This document shows positions 46,741 to 55,541 of a DNA stretch of 64,000 bases, piece by piece. The notes beneath the pieces are model-generated. The model was not told the origin of the DNA and ran no database searches. It was given only the letters and a program-made list of their open reading frames with translations. The position numbers and the translations under genes are program-made. The stretch's first letter is position 1. Every line of letters starts with the position of its first letter. Source of the DNA: Balneatrix alpica DSM 16621 (GTDB lineage: Bacteria; Pseudomonadota; Gammaproteobacteria; Pseudomonadales; Balneatricaceae); contig NZ_KK211040.1 of NCBI RefSeq assembly GCF_000619885.1, forward strand, positions 124,001 to 188,000. Direction: 5' to 3'.

Positions 46741-47268
46741 ATGCCGCGTAAGTATCTAAAACGTGTAATTCCTCACCCCACGGAGCTGAAAAAGCACCAG
46801 TCATTGCGCTGGTTGGGGGAACTGCTGGATGGACCTAATATCTGGCACCTTACCCGGGGCTCGGTTTCGCGTGCCTGCTTCGTCGGTATTTTTTGCGCTT
46901 TTTTACCCCTACCGATGCAAATGGCCATTGCGGCAGCCATGTCGATTCTGTTTCACGCCAACTTGCCCCTTAGTGTAGCTCTGGTTTGGCTGACCAACCC
47001 CATTACCATGCCACCGGTATTCTATATGTGCTACCAGATTGGCAGTTGGTTGCTGAAACGCCCACCGATAGAATTCCATTTTTCACTGGAATCCATCACC
47101 TCTGGCTTAAGCCAAATCTGGGAACCCTTGCTGATTGGCTCGTTAGTCTGCGGGGTAGTATTCGGTATCCTGGGTTATCTATTGATGCAAATGTTCTGGA
47201 TGTGGTCGGTCCGGCGCAACTGGGCAACCCGGTTAGCCCGGCGTAAGAGCAAACCCAGCACCGAATAG
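46741..47268 (+). CDS. DUF2062 membrane protein
   Basis: A 175-residue protein with about three hydrophobic segments. Family blocks are SVSRACFVGIFCAFLPLPMQM and WLTNPITMPPVFYMCYQIG. Function unknown. It sits between comEC and the lol genes, as in Pseudomonas. The basic C-terminus (RRNWATRLARRKSK) is presumably cytoplasmic. Confidence 0.85.
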   Translation: MPRKYLKRVIPHPTELKKHQSLRWLGELLDGPNIWHLTRGSVSRACFVGIFCAFLPLPMQMAIAAAMSILFHANLPLSVALVWLTNPITMPPVFYMCYQIGSWLLKRPPIEFHFSLESITSGLSQIWEPLLIGSLVCGVVFGILGYLLMQMFWMWSVRRNWATRLARRKSKPSTE

Positions 47269-47270
47269 CA

Positions 47271-47301
47271 CGAAGCCCGGCTCAACCGGGCTTCGTTTTT
47301 T
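47271..47301. terminator. Rho-independent terminator after the DUF2062 gene
   Basis: Stem CGAAGCCCGG/CCGGGCTTCG with a 5-base loop, followed by a T-run. Confidence 0.9.
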
Positions 47302-47323
47302 CGCTTGTCTCAACACTGCACAG

Positions 47324-48007
47324 TTACAACGGGCTAAGTTGCCCTTCGTGCAGGCGCACCTGACGCTGCATCCGCCCGGCCAGTTCCAGATCGTGGGTCA
47401 CCACCACCAAGGCCGTTTGCAGCTGTTGGTTAAGCTCCAACATCAATGCCTGTACATCCAAGGCGGTTTGGTGATCCAGGTTGCCGGTTGGTTCATCCAT
47501 CAACACACAGGCAGGTTCCATCACCAAGGCTCTGGCAATGGCAACACGCTGGCGTTCGCCGCCAGAGAGTTCCCCCGGTTTATGCTGCACACGCTGCGCT
47601 AAGCCAACCCGCTCCAGCAAGGCCTGTGCTTTAGGTGCCGCCTGGGCGGCGCTCAGTCCCCGAATCCGTAAGGGGATCATCACATTTTCCAGCGCAGTGA
47701 ATTCGGCTAACAGATGGTGAAACTGATAGACAAAACCAAGATGCTGATTACGCCAGCGACCACGCTTGGCTTCCGACAGCTCAGCCAGATCCTGCCCCTG
47801 AAGCAATACCTTGCCTTCATCACAGAGATCCAACCCTCCGAGCATATTCAGGAGCGTCGACTTACCGGAGCCTGAGCTCCCGACAATCGCCAGGCTGTCA
47901 CCGGCGTGGATAGCCAGGTTGATGTTCTGCAAAATATGCAGGGTACGGTCGCCTTCACGGTAACTTTTGCTCAGCTGCTGGGCAGCCAATACCAGGGGTT
48001 TATTCAT
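47324..48007 (-). CDS. lolD: Lipoprotein-releasing ABC transporter ATPase LolD
   Basis: Cytoplasmic ATPase that powers extraction of outer-membrane lipoproteins from the inner membrane to LolA. The 227-residue protein has Walker A GSSGSGKST, signature LSGGERQRVAIARAL and Walker B CVLMDEPTGNLD. Its ATG overlaps the end of the permease gene by eight bases, so the two are coupled. Confidence 0.95.
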   Translation of the reverse strand: MNKPLVLAAQQLSKSYREGDRTLHILQNINLAIHAGDSLAIVGSSGSGKSTLLNMLGGLDLCDEGKVLLQGQDLAELSEAKRGRWRNQHLGFVYQFHHLLAEFTALENVMIPLRIRGLSAAQAAPKAQALLERVGLAQRVQHKPGELSGGERQRVAIARALVMEPACVLMDEPTGNLDHQTALDVQALMLELNQQLQTALVVVTHDLELAGRMQRQVRLHEGQLSPL

Positions 48008-49241
48008 AGCGCAGCGCCTCCGCCGGTTGGGTACGGGAAGCTCGCCAGGAAGGATAAAGCGTTGCCAGAAAACTCATCAGCAAAGAGGCCCCACAAACCA
48101 CAGCGACATCCTCCCAACGCAGTTCTGACGGCAAGTAGCTAATGAAGTACACATCGGCACTTAAAAACTGCACCCCCAGCACCTGCTCCAACCAGGCAAT
48201 AACATGGGTCACACTGAGGGCAGCGGCTATGCCTAAGCCCATCCCCACCAGGGTACCCACCACCCCAATCAGGCTGCCCTGCACCATAAAGATGCCCATG
48301 ATCTCTGCAGGGGTCGCCCCGAGGGTACGCAAAATAGCGATGTCCGCATGCTTGTCGGTGACCACCATCACCAGGGTGGATACGATGTTAAACGCCGCTA
48401 CCGCCACAATAAGTAGCAACAGTAAGGCAATCATGGTTTTTTCCAGTTTGATCGCCTGGAATAAGTTACCGTGGGTACGGGTCCAATCACTGACCCGATA
48501 CACCCCCGGTAGGGCAGAAGCCAGCTCCCGCACCCGCTGCGGGGCGGTGTAGAGATTGTCAAACTTTAAGCGCAGGCCATCGACCCCCTGCCCTAACTTG
48601 CGAATCTTGGCGGCATCGTCAAGATGCATGATGGCCATATTGGCATCCAGCTCCGCTCCTACGGCAAAAATGCCAACCACATCCAGACGCTTCATCCGTG
48701 GGAAGACCCCGCCCAGGGTGGCGGTTGCCTCGGGTAGAATCAGGGTAACTTTGTCGCCCACGCGGGCGTTAAGAAATTGGGCTAATAACTCGCCCAGGAT
48801 AATGCCATAGCCACCTGGTTGCAGATCCTGCAGTTGGCCTTCTTTAATATGCTCGGCAATAATCGACACCTGGGTTTCTTCACTGGGCAAAATCCCCTGG
48901 ATAAATACCCCATTCACCGCACCCTGGTGATTCAACATGCCTTCTGCCTGGATATAGGGGGCAGCCCCCTTCACATCAGGCACCCGCTCCAGCATTTCCT
49001 GCAGCTCTTGCCAGTTTTCCATCACCGGATAGCCGAGAATAGCCGCCTGGGGCACCATACCGAGGATGCGCTCACGCAGCTCGCGGTCAAAACCATTCAT
49101 GACCGATAGCACCAGGATCAATACCGCCACACCCAGCATCAGACCGAGCATCGACACAGCGGAAATAAAGGAAATAAAATGATTGCGCCGTTTGGCTCGG
49201 GTATAGCGCCCCCCGACCCAAGCTGACCATGAGTTAATCAT
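48000..49241 (-). CDS. Lipoprotein-releasing ABC permease (LolC/LolE type, possibly LolF)
   Basis: A 413-residue MacB-type permease with one N-terminal transmembrane helix, a large periplasmic domain (about 50-265) and three C-terminal helices. Family blocks are FISFISAVSMLGLMLGVAVLILVLSVMNGFDREL and ILRTLGATPAEIMGIFMVQG. A Pro/Gly-rich segment LQPGGYGIILG lies where the LolA-binding hook occurs in LolC. Only one permease gene accompanies lolD here, unlike lolCDE loci, so a homodimeric LolF-type transporter is likely unless lolE lies elsewhere. AGGGAG supports the ATG at 49241. Confidence 0.9.
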   Translation of the reverse strand: MINSWSAWVGGRYTRAKRRNHFISFISAVSMLGLMLGVAVLILVLSVMNGFDRELRERILGMVPQAAILGYPVMENWQELQEMLERVPDVKGAAPYIQAEGMLNHQGAVNGVFIQGILPSEETQVSIIAEHIKEGQLQDLQPGGYGIILGELLAQFLNARVGDKVTLILPEATATLGGVFPRMKRLDVVGIFAVGAELDANMAIMHLDDAAKIRKLGQGVDGLRLKFDNLYTAPQRVRELASALPGVYRVSDWTRTHGNLFQAIKLEKTMIALLLLLIVAVAAFNIVSTLVMVVTDKHADIAILRTLGATPAEIMGIFMVQGSLIGVVGTLVGMGLGIAAALSVTHVIAWLEQVLGVQFLSADVYFISYLPSELRWEDVAVVCGASLLMSFLATLYPSWRASRTQPAEALRYE

Positions 49242-49309
49242 GCCTGACTCCCTGAAAAAGCTGGCGCTAGTCTGGGCAAAGCCCCTGCACAAGTCAATCA
49301 AGCCTATTT

Positions 49310-50221
49310 ATGGTGAAGAATCATTCCAGCCCTAGTGCGGAGCTACTGAATTTCAACTGTCTGCAAGCTTTCGCAGCCCTCAGCCAGGCAATACAAAACT
49401 GTGTCAGTCTGTTAAGTACAGAGGTGAGTTGGTGTTGGCTGCCCGAGCAACCAGAGCAGCAGAACGCCCTGGCCTTTTATCGCGAACTGATCAGTGATCT
49501 TTGGCACCAACAACAGGGAGATGGTCGCCGCACCCGCCAACATCCAGGCCTGATAGGTGCCAGCCCGGTACTGCTACAAGCGGCTCAGAGGGTTAATCAG
49601 TGCAAGGATCATTTCAAGCAGCAGGTTTTAGCCTTACAACAAGCCTTTCCACAGCATCTGGCCAGCCTGCAGCAGCAAATTCCTGAACGCCATCCGGAGA
49701 TGGCGGACTTACTCAATCGCCGTGGCTTGGGTCGCTTACATCTGAAACACTGTTATCGCCACCTACCCTGTCTGCCAGAAGCACCAAGCAAGGTGAGCTT
49801 TAGTTGGTATCGCCATGGCCGCAGCATCAAACGTATCAGCGTGGCGGAAGCCTATCAGCGCTTGCAACGCTTCGACACCAGCGCACCCCATATCCGTATT
49901 CAGCTGGATAAACTGGCCAGCCTCGCCGCAGCCACCCCTCTGGCTCAGGTGCAAAGCCAAGCCCCCTTACTGCGTGCCAATTTGGTCTTTGCCCAGTATG
50001 ACCCCGTGAAACGCCAAGCGATGAACCTGCCCCTGCCGTTGCTCTTTCCCTGGCAGCCAGGGCAGCAACCACCGCAGTTCAAAGCACCGCCGCCTCTGCC
50101 TGAGCAATCAGGCCGCAGCCGCCAGCCTCGCGCCGATGCTCGCTTGCAAGAGGAGGTATTTCTGCCAAGCTTGCGCGTCTATCTTTATCAACACCCGGAA
50201 CAGGAAACAGAAGATGCGTGA
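49310..50221 (+). CDS. tus: Tus-like replication terminus site-binding protein
   Basis: A 303-residue basic protein, close to the 309 residues of E. coli Tus. By eye it follows Tus through most of its length: YRELISDLWHQQQ with HPGLIGAS, the VNQCKDHFKQQV helix (Tus INKLKTTFEHIV), CYRHLPCL with FSWYRHGRSIK (Tus AYRTLTVL, FGWANKHIIK), and C-terminal PSLRVYLYQ (Tus PRLHLYVAD). Tus binds Ter DNA and blocks DnaB helicase from one side. This comparison uses the E. coli sequence from memory, so orthology and the key lock residue need an alignment. Divergent from lolC/E; followed by an overlapping membrane-protein gene. Confidence 0.75.
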   Translation: MVKNHSSPSAELLNFNCLQAFAALSQAIQNCVSLLSTEVSWCWLPEQPEQQNALAFYRELISDLWHQQQGDGRRTRQHPGLIGASPVLLQAAQRVNQCKDHFKQQVLALQQAFPQHLASLQQQIPERHPEMADLLNRRGLGRLHLKHCYRHLPCLPEAPSKVSFSWYRHGRSIKRISVAEAYQRLQRFDTSAPHIRIQLDKLASLAAATPLAQVQSQAPLLRANLVFAQYDPVKRQAMNLPLPLLFPWQPGQQPPQFKAPPPLPEQSGRSRQPRADARLQEEVFLPSLRVYLYQHPEQETEDA

Positions 50222-50438
50222 AGGGGGCAAATTACTCTATCAAGTCCTGGTTGGCCTGGGACTGGTACTCATCATGCTCTACCTGCTGTTCCTACAACAG
50301 CGAGGTTGGTTTAACTACTGGCAAGGACTCATCAGTGAGCCAGGTATCGCCAGTCTGATTGCCATTATAGTGGGGATGTTACCGGCCTGGTGGGGCTGGA
50401 AATACTACATGCGCTGGATTGAACGCTTTAACCGTTAA
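50214..50438 (+). CDS. Small two-helix membrane protein overlapping the Tus-like gene
   Basis: A 74-residue protein with two hydrophobic helices (about 9-28 and 44-62) and basic ends (MREGGK, RWIERFNR). I do not recognise the family. The ATG at 50214 overlaps the last eight bases of the Tus-like gene, so the pair is translationally coupled. A weak inverted repeat follows the stop codon. Confidence 0.65.
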   Translation: MREGGKLLYQVLVGLGLVLIMLYLLFLQQRGWFNYWQGLISEPGIASLIAIIVGMLPAWWGWKYYMRWIERFNR

Positions 50439-50471
50439 CCAGAGTCGCAGACACTGACTCATTACCCTTCA

Positions 50472-50500
50472 TGCCAGGCACCGACAGCCAGTGCCTGGCA
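50472..50500. terminator. Inverted repeat between convergent genes
   Basis: A 10-bp perfect stem TGCCAGGCAC/GTGCCTGGCA with a 9-base loop and no T-run. Possible terminator for the genes on either side. Confidence 0.45.
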
Positions 50501-50510
50501 CCTGTGCTAT

Positions 50511-52106
50511 TTAGGGCAAACGGAAGCGCTGTACCAAGGCTTCCAGCTGTCCCGCCATTTTCACCAACTCATCACTGATATGGGCCACCCGCTCCGCCGC
50601 CTGGGCATTGGCATCGGCGCTATCACGGATTTCGCTGATGTTGTGCGCCATGTCCGTGGCCACCTCGCTTTGCTGGGTCGCTGCACTGGCCATATAACCA
50701 TTGCGTTCACTGACCTGACTAATCTGTGCCAAAATAGCCGCCAACGCCTGGGCCACTTGTTGCACTTGCTCTGCCCCCTTTTCCGCGCTGTCAGAGGCTT
50801 CGGTCATCACCTCAACCCCACGTTTAGCCTCCTGCTGTAACTGCTCAATCATGGTTTTGATTTCTTGGGTGGAGGCATGGGTACGACTAGCCAGAGTGCG
50901 CACTTCATCCGCCACTACGGCAAAGCCACGGCCTTGCTCACCCGCCCGGGCAGCCTCAATCGCCGCATTCAGTGCCAGTAGGTTGGTTTGTTCGGCAATT
51001 TCACGGATCACATCCAGCACCGACCCCACCTTATCGCTATGCTGATCCAGCTGGGCGATGACCGAGGCAACCGCCACGGTTTCTTCTCGCAATCCTCGAA
51101 TCGATGCAATCGCTTGGCTGGCTAAGCCTTCACTGGCTTGAGCTTCACGCAAGCTGTCAGTAGAGGCCTGGGCATTTTGAATAGCGCTATCACGCACCTC
51201 ACGAGCCTGCGAGTCCAGCTCCTGCATCGCCGTCGCTACCAGCTCTACGCTGGAACGCTGTTGCAGTACTGCAGCGGCGGATCCGGTTGAGACCTGGGCC
51301 AAATGTTGAGCTGAGTTTGCCAGGCTTTCTGTGGTGCGATAGACCTCCGCCAAACTAGCGCCAAAGCGGTTCAACATGGCATTAAAAGCCTGGCTGGTTT
51401 GACCTATTTCATCATCACTGTCATCACTCAAACGCACCCTCAGGTCAGATGCCTTATCAACCTGCACAATGACTTCTCGCAAACGGCGAATACGCCGAAT
51501 AACTACTTTATTGAGCAACCAGGACAACCCCAGCAATCCCAGCGTAAATACCGCCAACTCAATTGCCAGGGTGAAATAAAGGTTGGCATTAACCTGAGCA
51601 TCCAACTCTTTCAAGGAATAACTGATTCGTACCGCCCCCAGCACCTCCCCCTCTTTGGCCTGATGGCAGCCCAAACAGTTGGTACCACGGTAATCGGCGC
51701 TGGCAAACATCGGATTAATAATGGTCAGCACATGATCTTGCTGATCTTTGCGCTCCAGGATAACGGCCTCTCCGGCCAAAGCCTGGCGATCCAGCTCATC
51801 CACAGCTTTAGCCGCTTCGACCTGACCAAACATGGCGGCCACTTTATCACCCCGGATAATCCGCGCCTCCGTCACACCGGGGCGGGAGAGCATCTTCTCC
51901 TGCAAGACATGGCGATTTTGCATCTGCCCGGTCAGCATCAGCAGGTTAATAGCATCAAAGTAGGAGTCAGCGGCATCTTGGGTTTGCTGGGTTACCACCT
52001 GACGCACTAACTCTTTCTCGTTATAGGCGATTTGCCAGGCGGTCACCGCCAAGATCAAGGCAAAACAGCCCAACAAACCAGAGAAAATTTTGAATTTGAT
52101 CGACAT
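50511..52106 (-). CDS. Methyl-accepting chemotaxis protein with a periplasmic c-type heme motif
   Basis: A 531-residue chemoreceptor. Transmembrane helix 1 is about 7-29, the periplasmic sensor about 30-175, helix 2 about 176-198, then HAMP and the signalling coiled coil with tip [32 protein letters not shown]. The sensor contains CLGCH (144-148), a canonical CxxCH covalent heme c site, within [18 protein letters not shown]. Related periplasmic heme sensors (DcrA and Geobacter receptors) detect oxygen or redox state. The ligand here is inferred. HutZ is upstream on the same strand. Confidence 0.93.
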   Translation of the reverse strand: MSIKFKIFSGLLGCFALILAVTAWQIAYNEKELVRQVVTQQTQDAADSYFDAINLLMLTGQMQNRHVLQEKMLSRPGVTEARIIRGDKVAAMFGQVEAAKAVDELDRQALAGEAVILERKDQQDHVLTIINPMFASADYRGTNCLGCHQAKEGEVLGAVRISYSLKELDAQVNANLYFTLAIELAVFTLGLLGLSWLLNKVVIRRIRRLREVIVQVDKASDLRVRLSDDSDDEIGQTSQAFNAMLNRFGASLAEVYRTTESLANSAQHLAQVSTGSAAAVLQQRSSVELVATAMQELDSQAREVRDSAIQNAQASTDSLREAQASEGLASQAIASIRGLREETVAVASVIAQLDQHSDKVGSVLDVIREIAEQTNLLALNAAIEAARAGEQGRGFAVVADEVRTLASRTHASTQEIKTMIEQLQQEAKRGVEVMTEASDSAEKGAEQVQQVAQALAAILAQISQVSERNGYMASAATQQSEVATDMAHNISEIRDSADANAQAAERVAHISDELVKMAGQLEALVQRFRLP

Positions 52107-52207
52107 GAGTCACTACCACGACTAGCCAGAGTGCAGCCGAGCATACCCCTAAGGGAGTAGAAAATGCTGACTCATGTCAAAAAAGACTCATTTTGACGCC
52201 AGAAAGG

Positions 52208-52720
52208 CTAGCTTTGCGACCGATGCCCTAAATCCCGCAGGTGCTCAATACCGTCCGCATGAATCCGATAGGCCTTGGCAAAGCCTTTGACATAGAGCCC
52301 CTCACTCAGGCTCAAGCGGAAAAGGTGAAAATCCGCCAGGCCCGCCAGCATCTGGGCAATTTCGCCAAAACGCTCACTAAAAGCGGCCTGCACCTGCTGC
52401 CACTCCTGCGTTTCCCGTTGCACTTCCGTGGCCTGCGCTTTAAAACTTAAGCGCTCGCGGGCATGGGGCTGCTTGGCGCTGGACTCATCCTCAATCAACA
52501 TCACTTTAAGCTGAGGATGGCGCAGCAGATTGCCGGTATGGGCGGCCAGCTCACTGATATAAATATAGAAATAACCCTGTTGCTCTACATAGGGGGCGTA
52601 GCTTACTTCCGCCTCCTGATCCGAACCCAGAGTCGCCAGCATTAGAGTTTTCATCTTCTTGCGAAAGGCGAGTTGCTGATCAAACATGGCCAGCAGCTGT
52701 TGCTCATCAGGGGATGACAT
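52208..52720 (-). CDS. hutZ: HutZ-like heme-degrading/binding protein
   Basis: A 170-residue FMN-binding split-barrel protein of the HugZ/HutZ type. It shares with Vibrio HutZ an EVSYAPYV segment, ERFGEI, the FHLFRLSLSEGLYVKGFAKAY block, and a C-terminal GHR. His166 and Asp130 correspond by eye to the heme-ligand His and its partner Asp of HutZ. HutZ oxidatively opens heme to release iron. No hutWX or heme-transport genes are adjacent. It lies 101 bp upstream of the heme-motif chemoreceptor. Confidence 0.82.
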   Translation of the reverse strand: MSSPDEQQLLAMFDQQLAFRKKMKTLMLATLGSDQEAEVSYAPYVEQQGYFYIYISELAAHTGNLLRHPQLKVMLIEDESSAKQPHARERLSFKAQATEVQRETQEWQQVQAAFSERFGEIAQMLAGLADFHLFRLSLSEGLYVKGFAKAYRIHADGIEHLRDLGHRSQS

Positions 52721-52750
52721 AGGCTCGTCTCAACTCCACAAAAACAAAAG

Positions 52751-52776
52751 AAAAAAGGGCCGATTAACAGCCCTTT
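52751..52776 (-). terminator. Terminator downstream of sthA
   Basis: On the minus strand, stem AAAGGGC/GCCCTTT with a 9-base loop followed by a T-run. Confidence 0.8.
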
Positions 52777-52820
52777 CCCGCATCTTGTCACTAGCCAGTC
52801 ACAACACTGGCTAGTACCCA

Positions 52821-54224
52821 TTAATGATTGGAAATCCGATTCAAACCATTCATTGCAGCAACTCGATAGGCCTCTGCCATGGTCGGATAGTTAAAGGTGG
52901 TATGGATAAAATACTCGATCGTATTCGCCTCACCTTGTTGACGCATAATGGCCTGACCGATGTGAATGATCTCCGAGGCACGGTCACCAAAACAATGAAT
53001 ACCCAATAACTGCAGGGTTTCCCGGTGGAACAGCAGTTTTAACATCCCTACCGTTTCACCGGTAATTTGCGCCCTCGCAGTATCCTTAAAGAAGGCTTGT
53101 CCAACCTCATAAGGAATCTTTGCCGCGGTTAGCTCTTCTTCACTCTGCCCAATCGAGCTGATTTCAGGAATGGTATAGATACCTGTGGGCACCTCATCCA
53201 CATAACGATAATCAGAAGACCCCGAAATATGTGAACTAGCAGAGCGACCTTGGTCATAGGCAGCCGAAGCCAAGCTTGGCCAACCAATCACATCACCGGC
53301 AGCATAAATATGAGGTACTTCTGTTTGGTACTGTTCATTGACCTCAAGCTGACCACGACTATTGGGAGTAAGACCAATCTCCTCCAGGTTCATATCGGCG
53401 GTATTACCGGTACGTCCATTACACCAAAGGAAAGCATCCGCACGGATCTTTTTGCCGGATTTCAGCGTCAAGACCACACCGGTGTCCGTCCCCACCACTG
53501 ACTCATATTGCTCATTGTGACGAATCACGACGCCGTTATTGCGCAGGTGATAGCTCAGAGCATCAGAGATCTGGTAATCCAGGAAGGACAGTAAGCGCTC
53601 GCGGGTATCGATCAGGTCTACCTTGACCCCCAAGCCACTGAAAATAGAGGCATACTCACAACCAATCACCCCAGCGCCATAAATAATCAGAGTACGCGGG
53701 GTATGGCTGAGTTTCAGAATGGTGTCGGAGTTGTATATACGGGGATGGGTAAAGTCCACATCGGGGGGGCAATAGGGACTGGAGCCAGTGGCGATAACAA
53801 TCTTATCCGCCTTCAGCTCTTCATCTCCCTTACCACGCGCGCCTTCAACCAACACGGTATTAGCATCAGTAAAGCGGGCATGACCAAAAAACACATCGAC
53901 GCGGTTACGTGCATAGAAATTGGTGCGCATTTGCACCTGCTTGGCCATCACCTGTTCCGCCTGCTTCAGCACACGGGGGAAGGAAAACCAGCGGGGCTCA
54001 CCGATATCCCGGAACATGGGGTTAGTGTTGAACTCAATAATCTGCTTAACCGCATGACGCAAGGCTTTGGAGGGAATGGTACCCATGTGGGTACAGTTGC
54101 CGCCCACCACCTTGTAGCTCTCCACCACACCGACCCTTTTGCCCTTTTTAGCAGCATTCACCGCTGCACTTTCACCAGCTGGGCCCGTACCTATTACCAC
54201 GACATCATAATGATAAACTGCCAT
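52821..54224 (-). CDS. sthA: Soluble pyridine nucleotide transhydrogenase
   Basis: FAD enzyme that equilibrates NADPH + NAD+ with NADP+ + NADH. The 467-residue protein has N-terminal [10 protein letters not shown] (FAD) and the SthA form of the active-site region, [17 protein letters not shown], where the disulfide partner of related reductases is absent. NAD-binding [11 protein letters not shown] and a C-terminal dimerisation domain follow. It lies 26 bp downstream of nqrM, at the end of the nqr cluster on the same strand. Confidence 0.96.
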   Translation of the reverse strand: MAVYHYDVVVIGTGPAGESAAVNAAKKGKRVGVVESYKVVGGNCTHMGTIPSKALRHAVKQIIEFNTNPMFRDIGEPRWFSFPRVLKQAEQVMAKQVQMRTNFYARNRVDVFFGHARFTDANTVLVEGARGKGDEELKADKIVIATGSSPYCPPDVDFTHPRIYNSDTILKLSHTPRTLIIYGAGVIGCEYASIFSGLGVKVDLIDTRERLLSFLDYQISDALSYHLRNNGVVIRHNEQYESVVGTDTGVVLTLKSGKKIRADAFLWCNGRTGNTADMNLEEIGLTPNSRGQLEVNEQYQTEVPHIYAAGDVIGWPSLASAAYDQGRSASSHISGSSDYRYVDEVPTGIYTIPEISSIGQSEEELTAAKIPYEVGQAFFKDTARAQITGETVGMLKLLFHRETLQLLGIHCFGDRASEIIHIGQAIMRQQGEANTIEYFIHTTFNYPTMAEAYRVAAMNGLNRISNH

Positions 54225-54250
54225 TCGCTTCCCCTAGTCCCGGAGTCTGC

Positions 54251-54496
54251 TTAACGCTGGGTAGCGTCGTAACTCAGCTCCGATGTTGCTTTTGCTTGTT
54301 GTGCGGCTTTTTGCTTTTCTTGCTCGGTTTCACAGATTTGCTTGTCACCACCGCAGATATCACAAGCAGTATCCATGCCCAGAGCACTCATACCACCACA
54401 GGAACCTGCGATCGGTTTACGACCAAAAATCACGCCTACTGCCATGGCAGCAATCACCAACAACAACAGCGCGAAAGTCAAAAATAATACTTCCAT
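54251..54496 (-). CDS. nqrM: Na+-NQR maturation protein NqrM
   Basis: An 81-residue protein with an N-terminal transmembrane helix and a Cys-rich cytoplasmic part (GSCGGM, ACDICGGDKQIC). NqrM is needed to place the membrane iron or Fe-S centre held by NqrD and NqrE. It lies directly after apbE, the usual order. Confidence 0.94.
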   Translation of the reverse strand: MEVLFLTFALLLLVIAAMAVGVIFGRKPIAGSCGGMSALGMDTACDICGGDKQICETEQEKQKAAQQAKATSELSYDATQR

Positions 54497-54506
54497 CCTT
54501 TACCTC

Positions 54507-55535
54507 CTAGTTTTCCAGGTAAGGCTCAAATTCAGGGGTGTAACGCTCAATAAAACCCTGCTCACTCTTAATAATGAAGAAAGCCGGTATACGATGTGCC
54601 AAGGCAAACTGATAGCCTTTTTCTTCCCCCATCACCATCAGAGTGGTCGCTAAGCCATCTGCCGTCATGCATTGGGGCTGTAGCACCGTCACTGACGCCA
54701 GCTTATGGCGAATGGGTTTGCCTGTCGATGGATCAATCGTATGAGAGTAGCGTACGCCCTGCTCTTCAAAGTAGTTTCGATAGTCACCAGAGGTAGCAAT
54801 CGCCACATCTGTTACCTTAATTACCTGCTGCACATCGCGCTCGATATCAAGCGGTGATTCGATCGCAATCCGCCAGGGTTTTTGATCTGGCTTATGCCCT
54901 TTGGCACGGAGCTCTCCGCCTACTTCAACTAGGTAGCTGATAACACCTTGCTGCTCCAACCAATCAGCGATCCGGTCTACGCCGTAGCCCTTAGCAATCG
55001 CAGAAAGATCAACATAAGCATCCACCGCTTTTTGCGCACGCTGCTGCTCATGATCAAGGTTTATGTGTTGATAACCTACACGGGCAAAGGCGGCCGCCAG
55101 CTCGTCCTCACTCGGCACTTTGTCCGGTCGTTTATCAGGTCCAAAACCCCACAGATTCACCACAGGTCCCACAGTGATATCAAAGGAGCCCGCTGACATT
55201 GCGGATAAACGTTGGCCTTCTTCAATCACTTTCAGCGTGTCTGCTGAGAGAGCAAACCATTCGCCTGCTGGCGCACGGTTAAAACGAGACAGCTCAGACT
55301 CAGCCTCATAGGTGGACATCTTTGCCACCACAGCATCCACCTGTGCCTGAATGCCAGCCTGATAGAAGTCACGGTCATGTTCAGGAGCATTAACCACCGT
55401 CACATGCCAGGTCGTGCCCATGGTGCGCCCCTCAAGGGCAAGAATCTCGGGTGCAGATTCACCACAGCCAGAAAGCAACAGGCTGGCTAGGAAAAATCCC
55501 AGCCAGCCCGCCACCCGTATGAACAAGGATGTCAT
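54507..55535 (-). CDS. apbE: FAD:protein FMN transferase ApbE
   Basis: A periplasmic lipoprotein enzyme that attaches FMN from FAD to Thr residues of NqrB/NqrC and RnfD/RnfG. The 342-residue protein has signal and lipobox LLSGCG, then GRTMGTTW, a DLSAIAKGYGVD block, the YLVEVGGELRAKG active-site segment, and HTIDPSTGKPI. It lies six bases after nqrF. Confidence 0.96.
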   Translation of the reverse strand: MTSLFIRVAGWLGFFLASLLLSGCGESAPEILALEGRTMGTTWHVTVVNAPEHDRDFYQAGIQAQVDAVVAKMSTYEAESELSRFNRAPAGEWFALSADTLKVIEEGQRLSAMSAGSFDITVGPVVNLWGFGPDKRPDKVPSEDELAAAFARVGYQHINLDHEQQRAQKAVDAYVDLSAIAKGYGVDRIADWLEQQGVISYLVEVGGELRAKGHKPDQKPWRIAIESPLDIERDVQQVIKVTDVAIATSGDYRNYFEEQGVRYSHTIDPSTGKPIRHKLASVTVLQPQCMTADGLATTLMVMGEEKGYQFALAHRIPAFFIIKSEQGFIERYTPEFEPYLEN

Positions 55536-55541
55536 ACAGTC

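Noticed and set aside
41328-47268. The ComEC-ExbBD-LpxK neighbourhood as a novel DNA-uptake system
   Set aside because: The gene order is the conserved one I recall from Pseudomonas, so the clustering is ordinary for this lineage.
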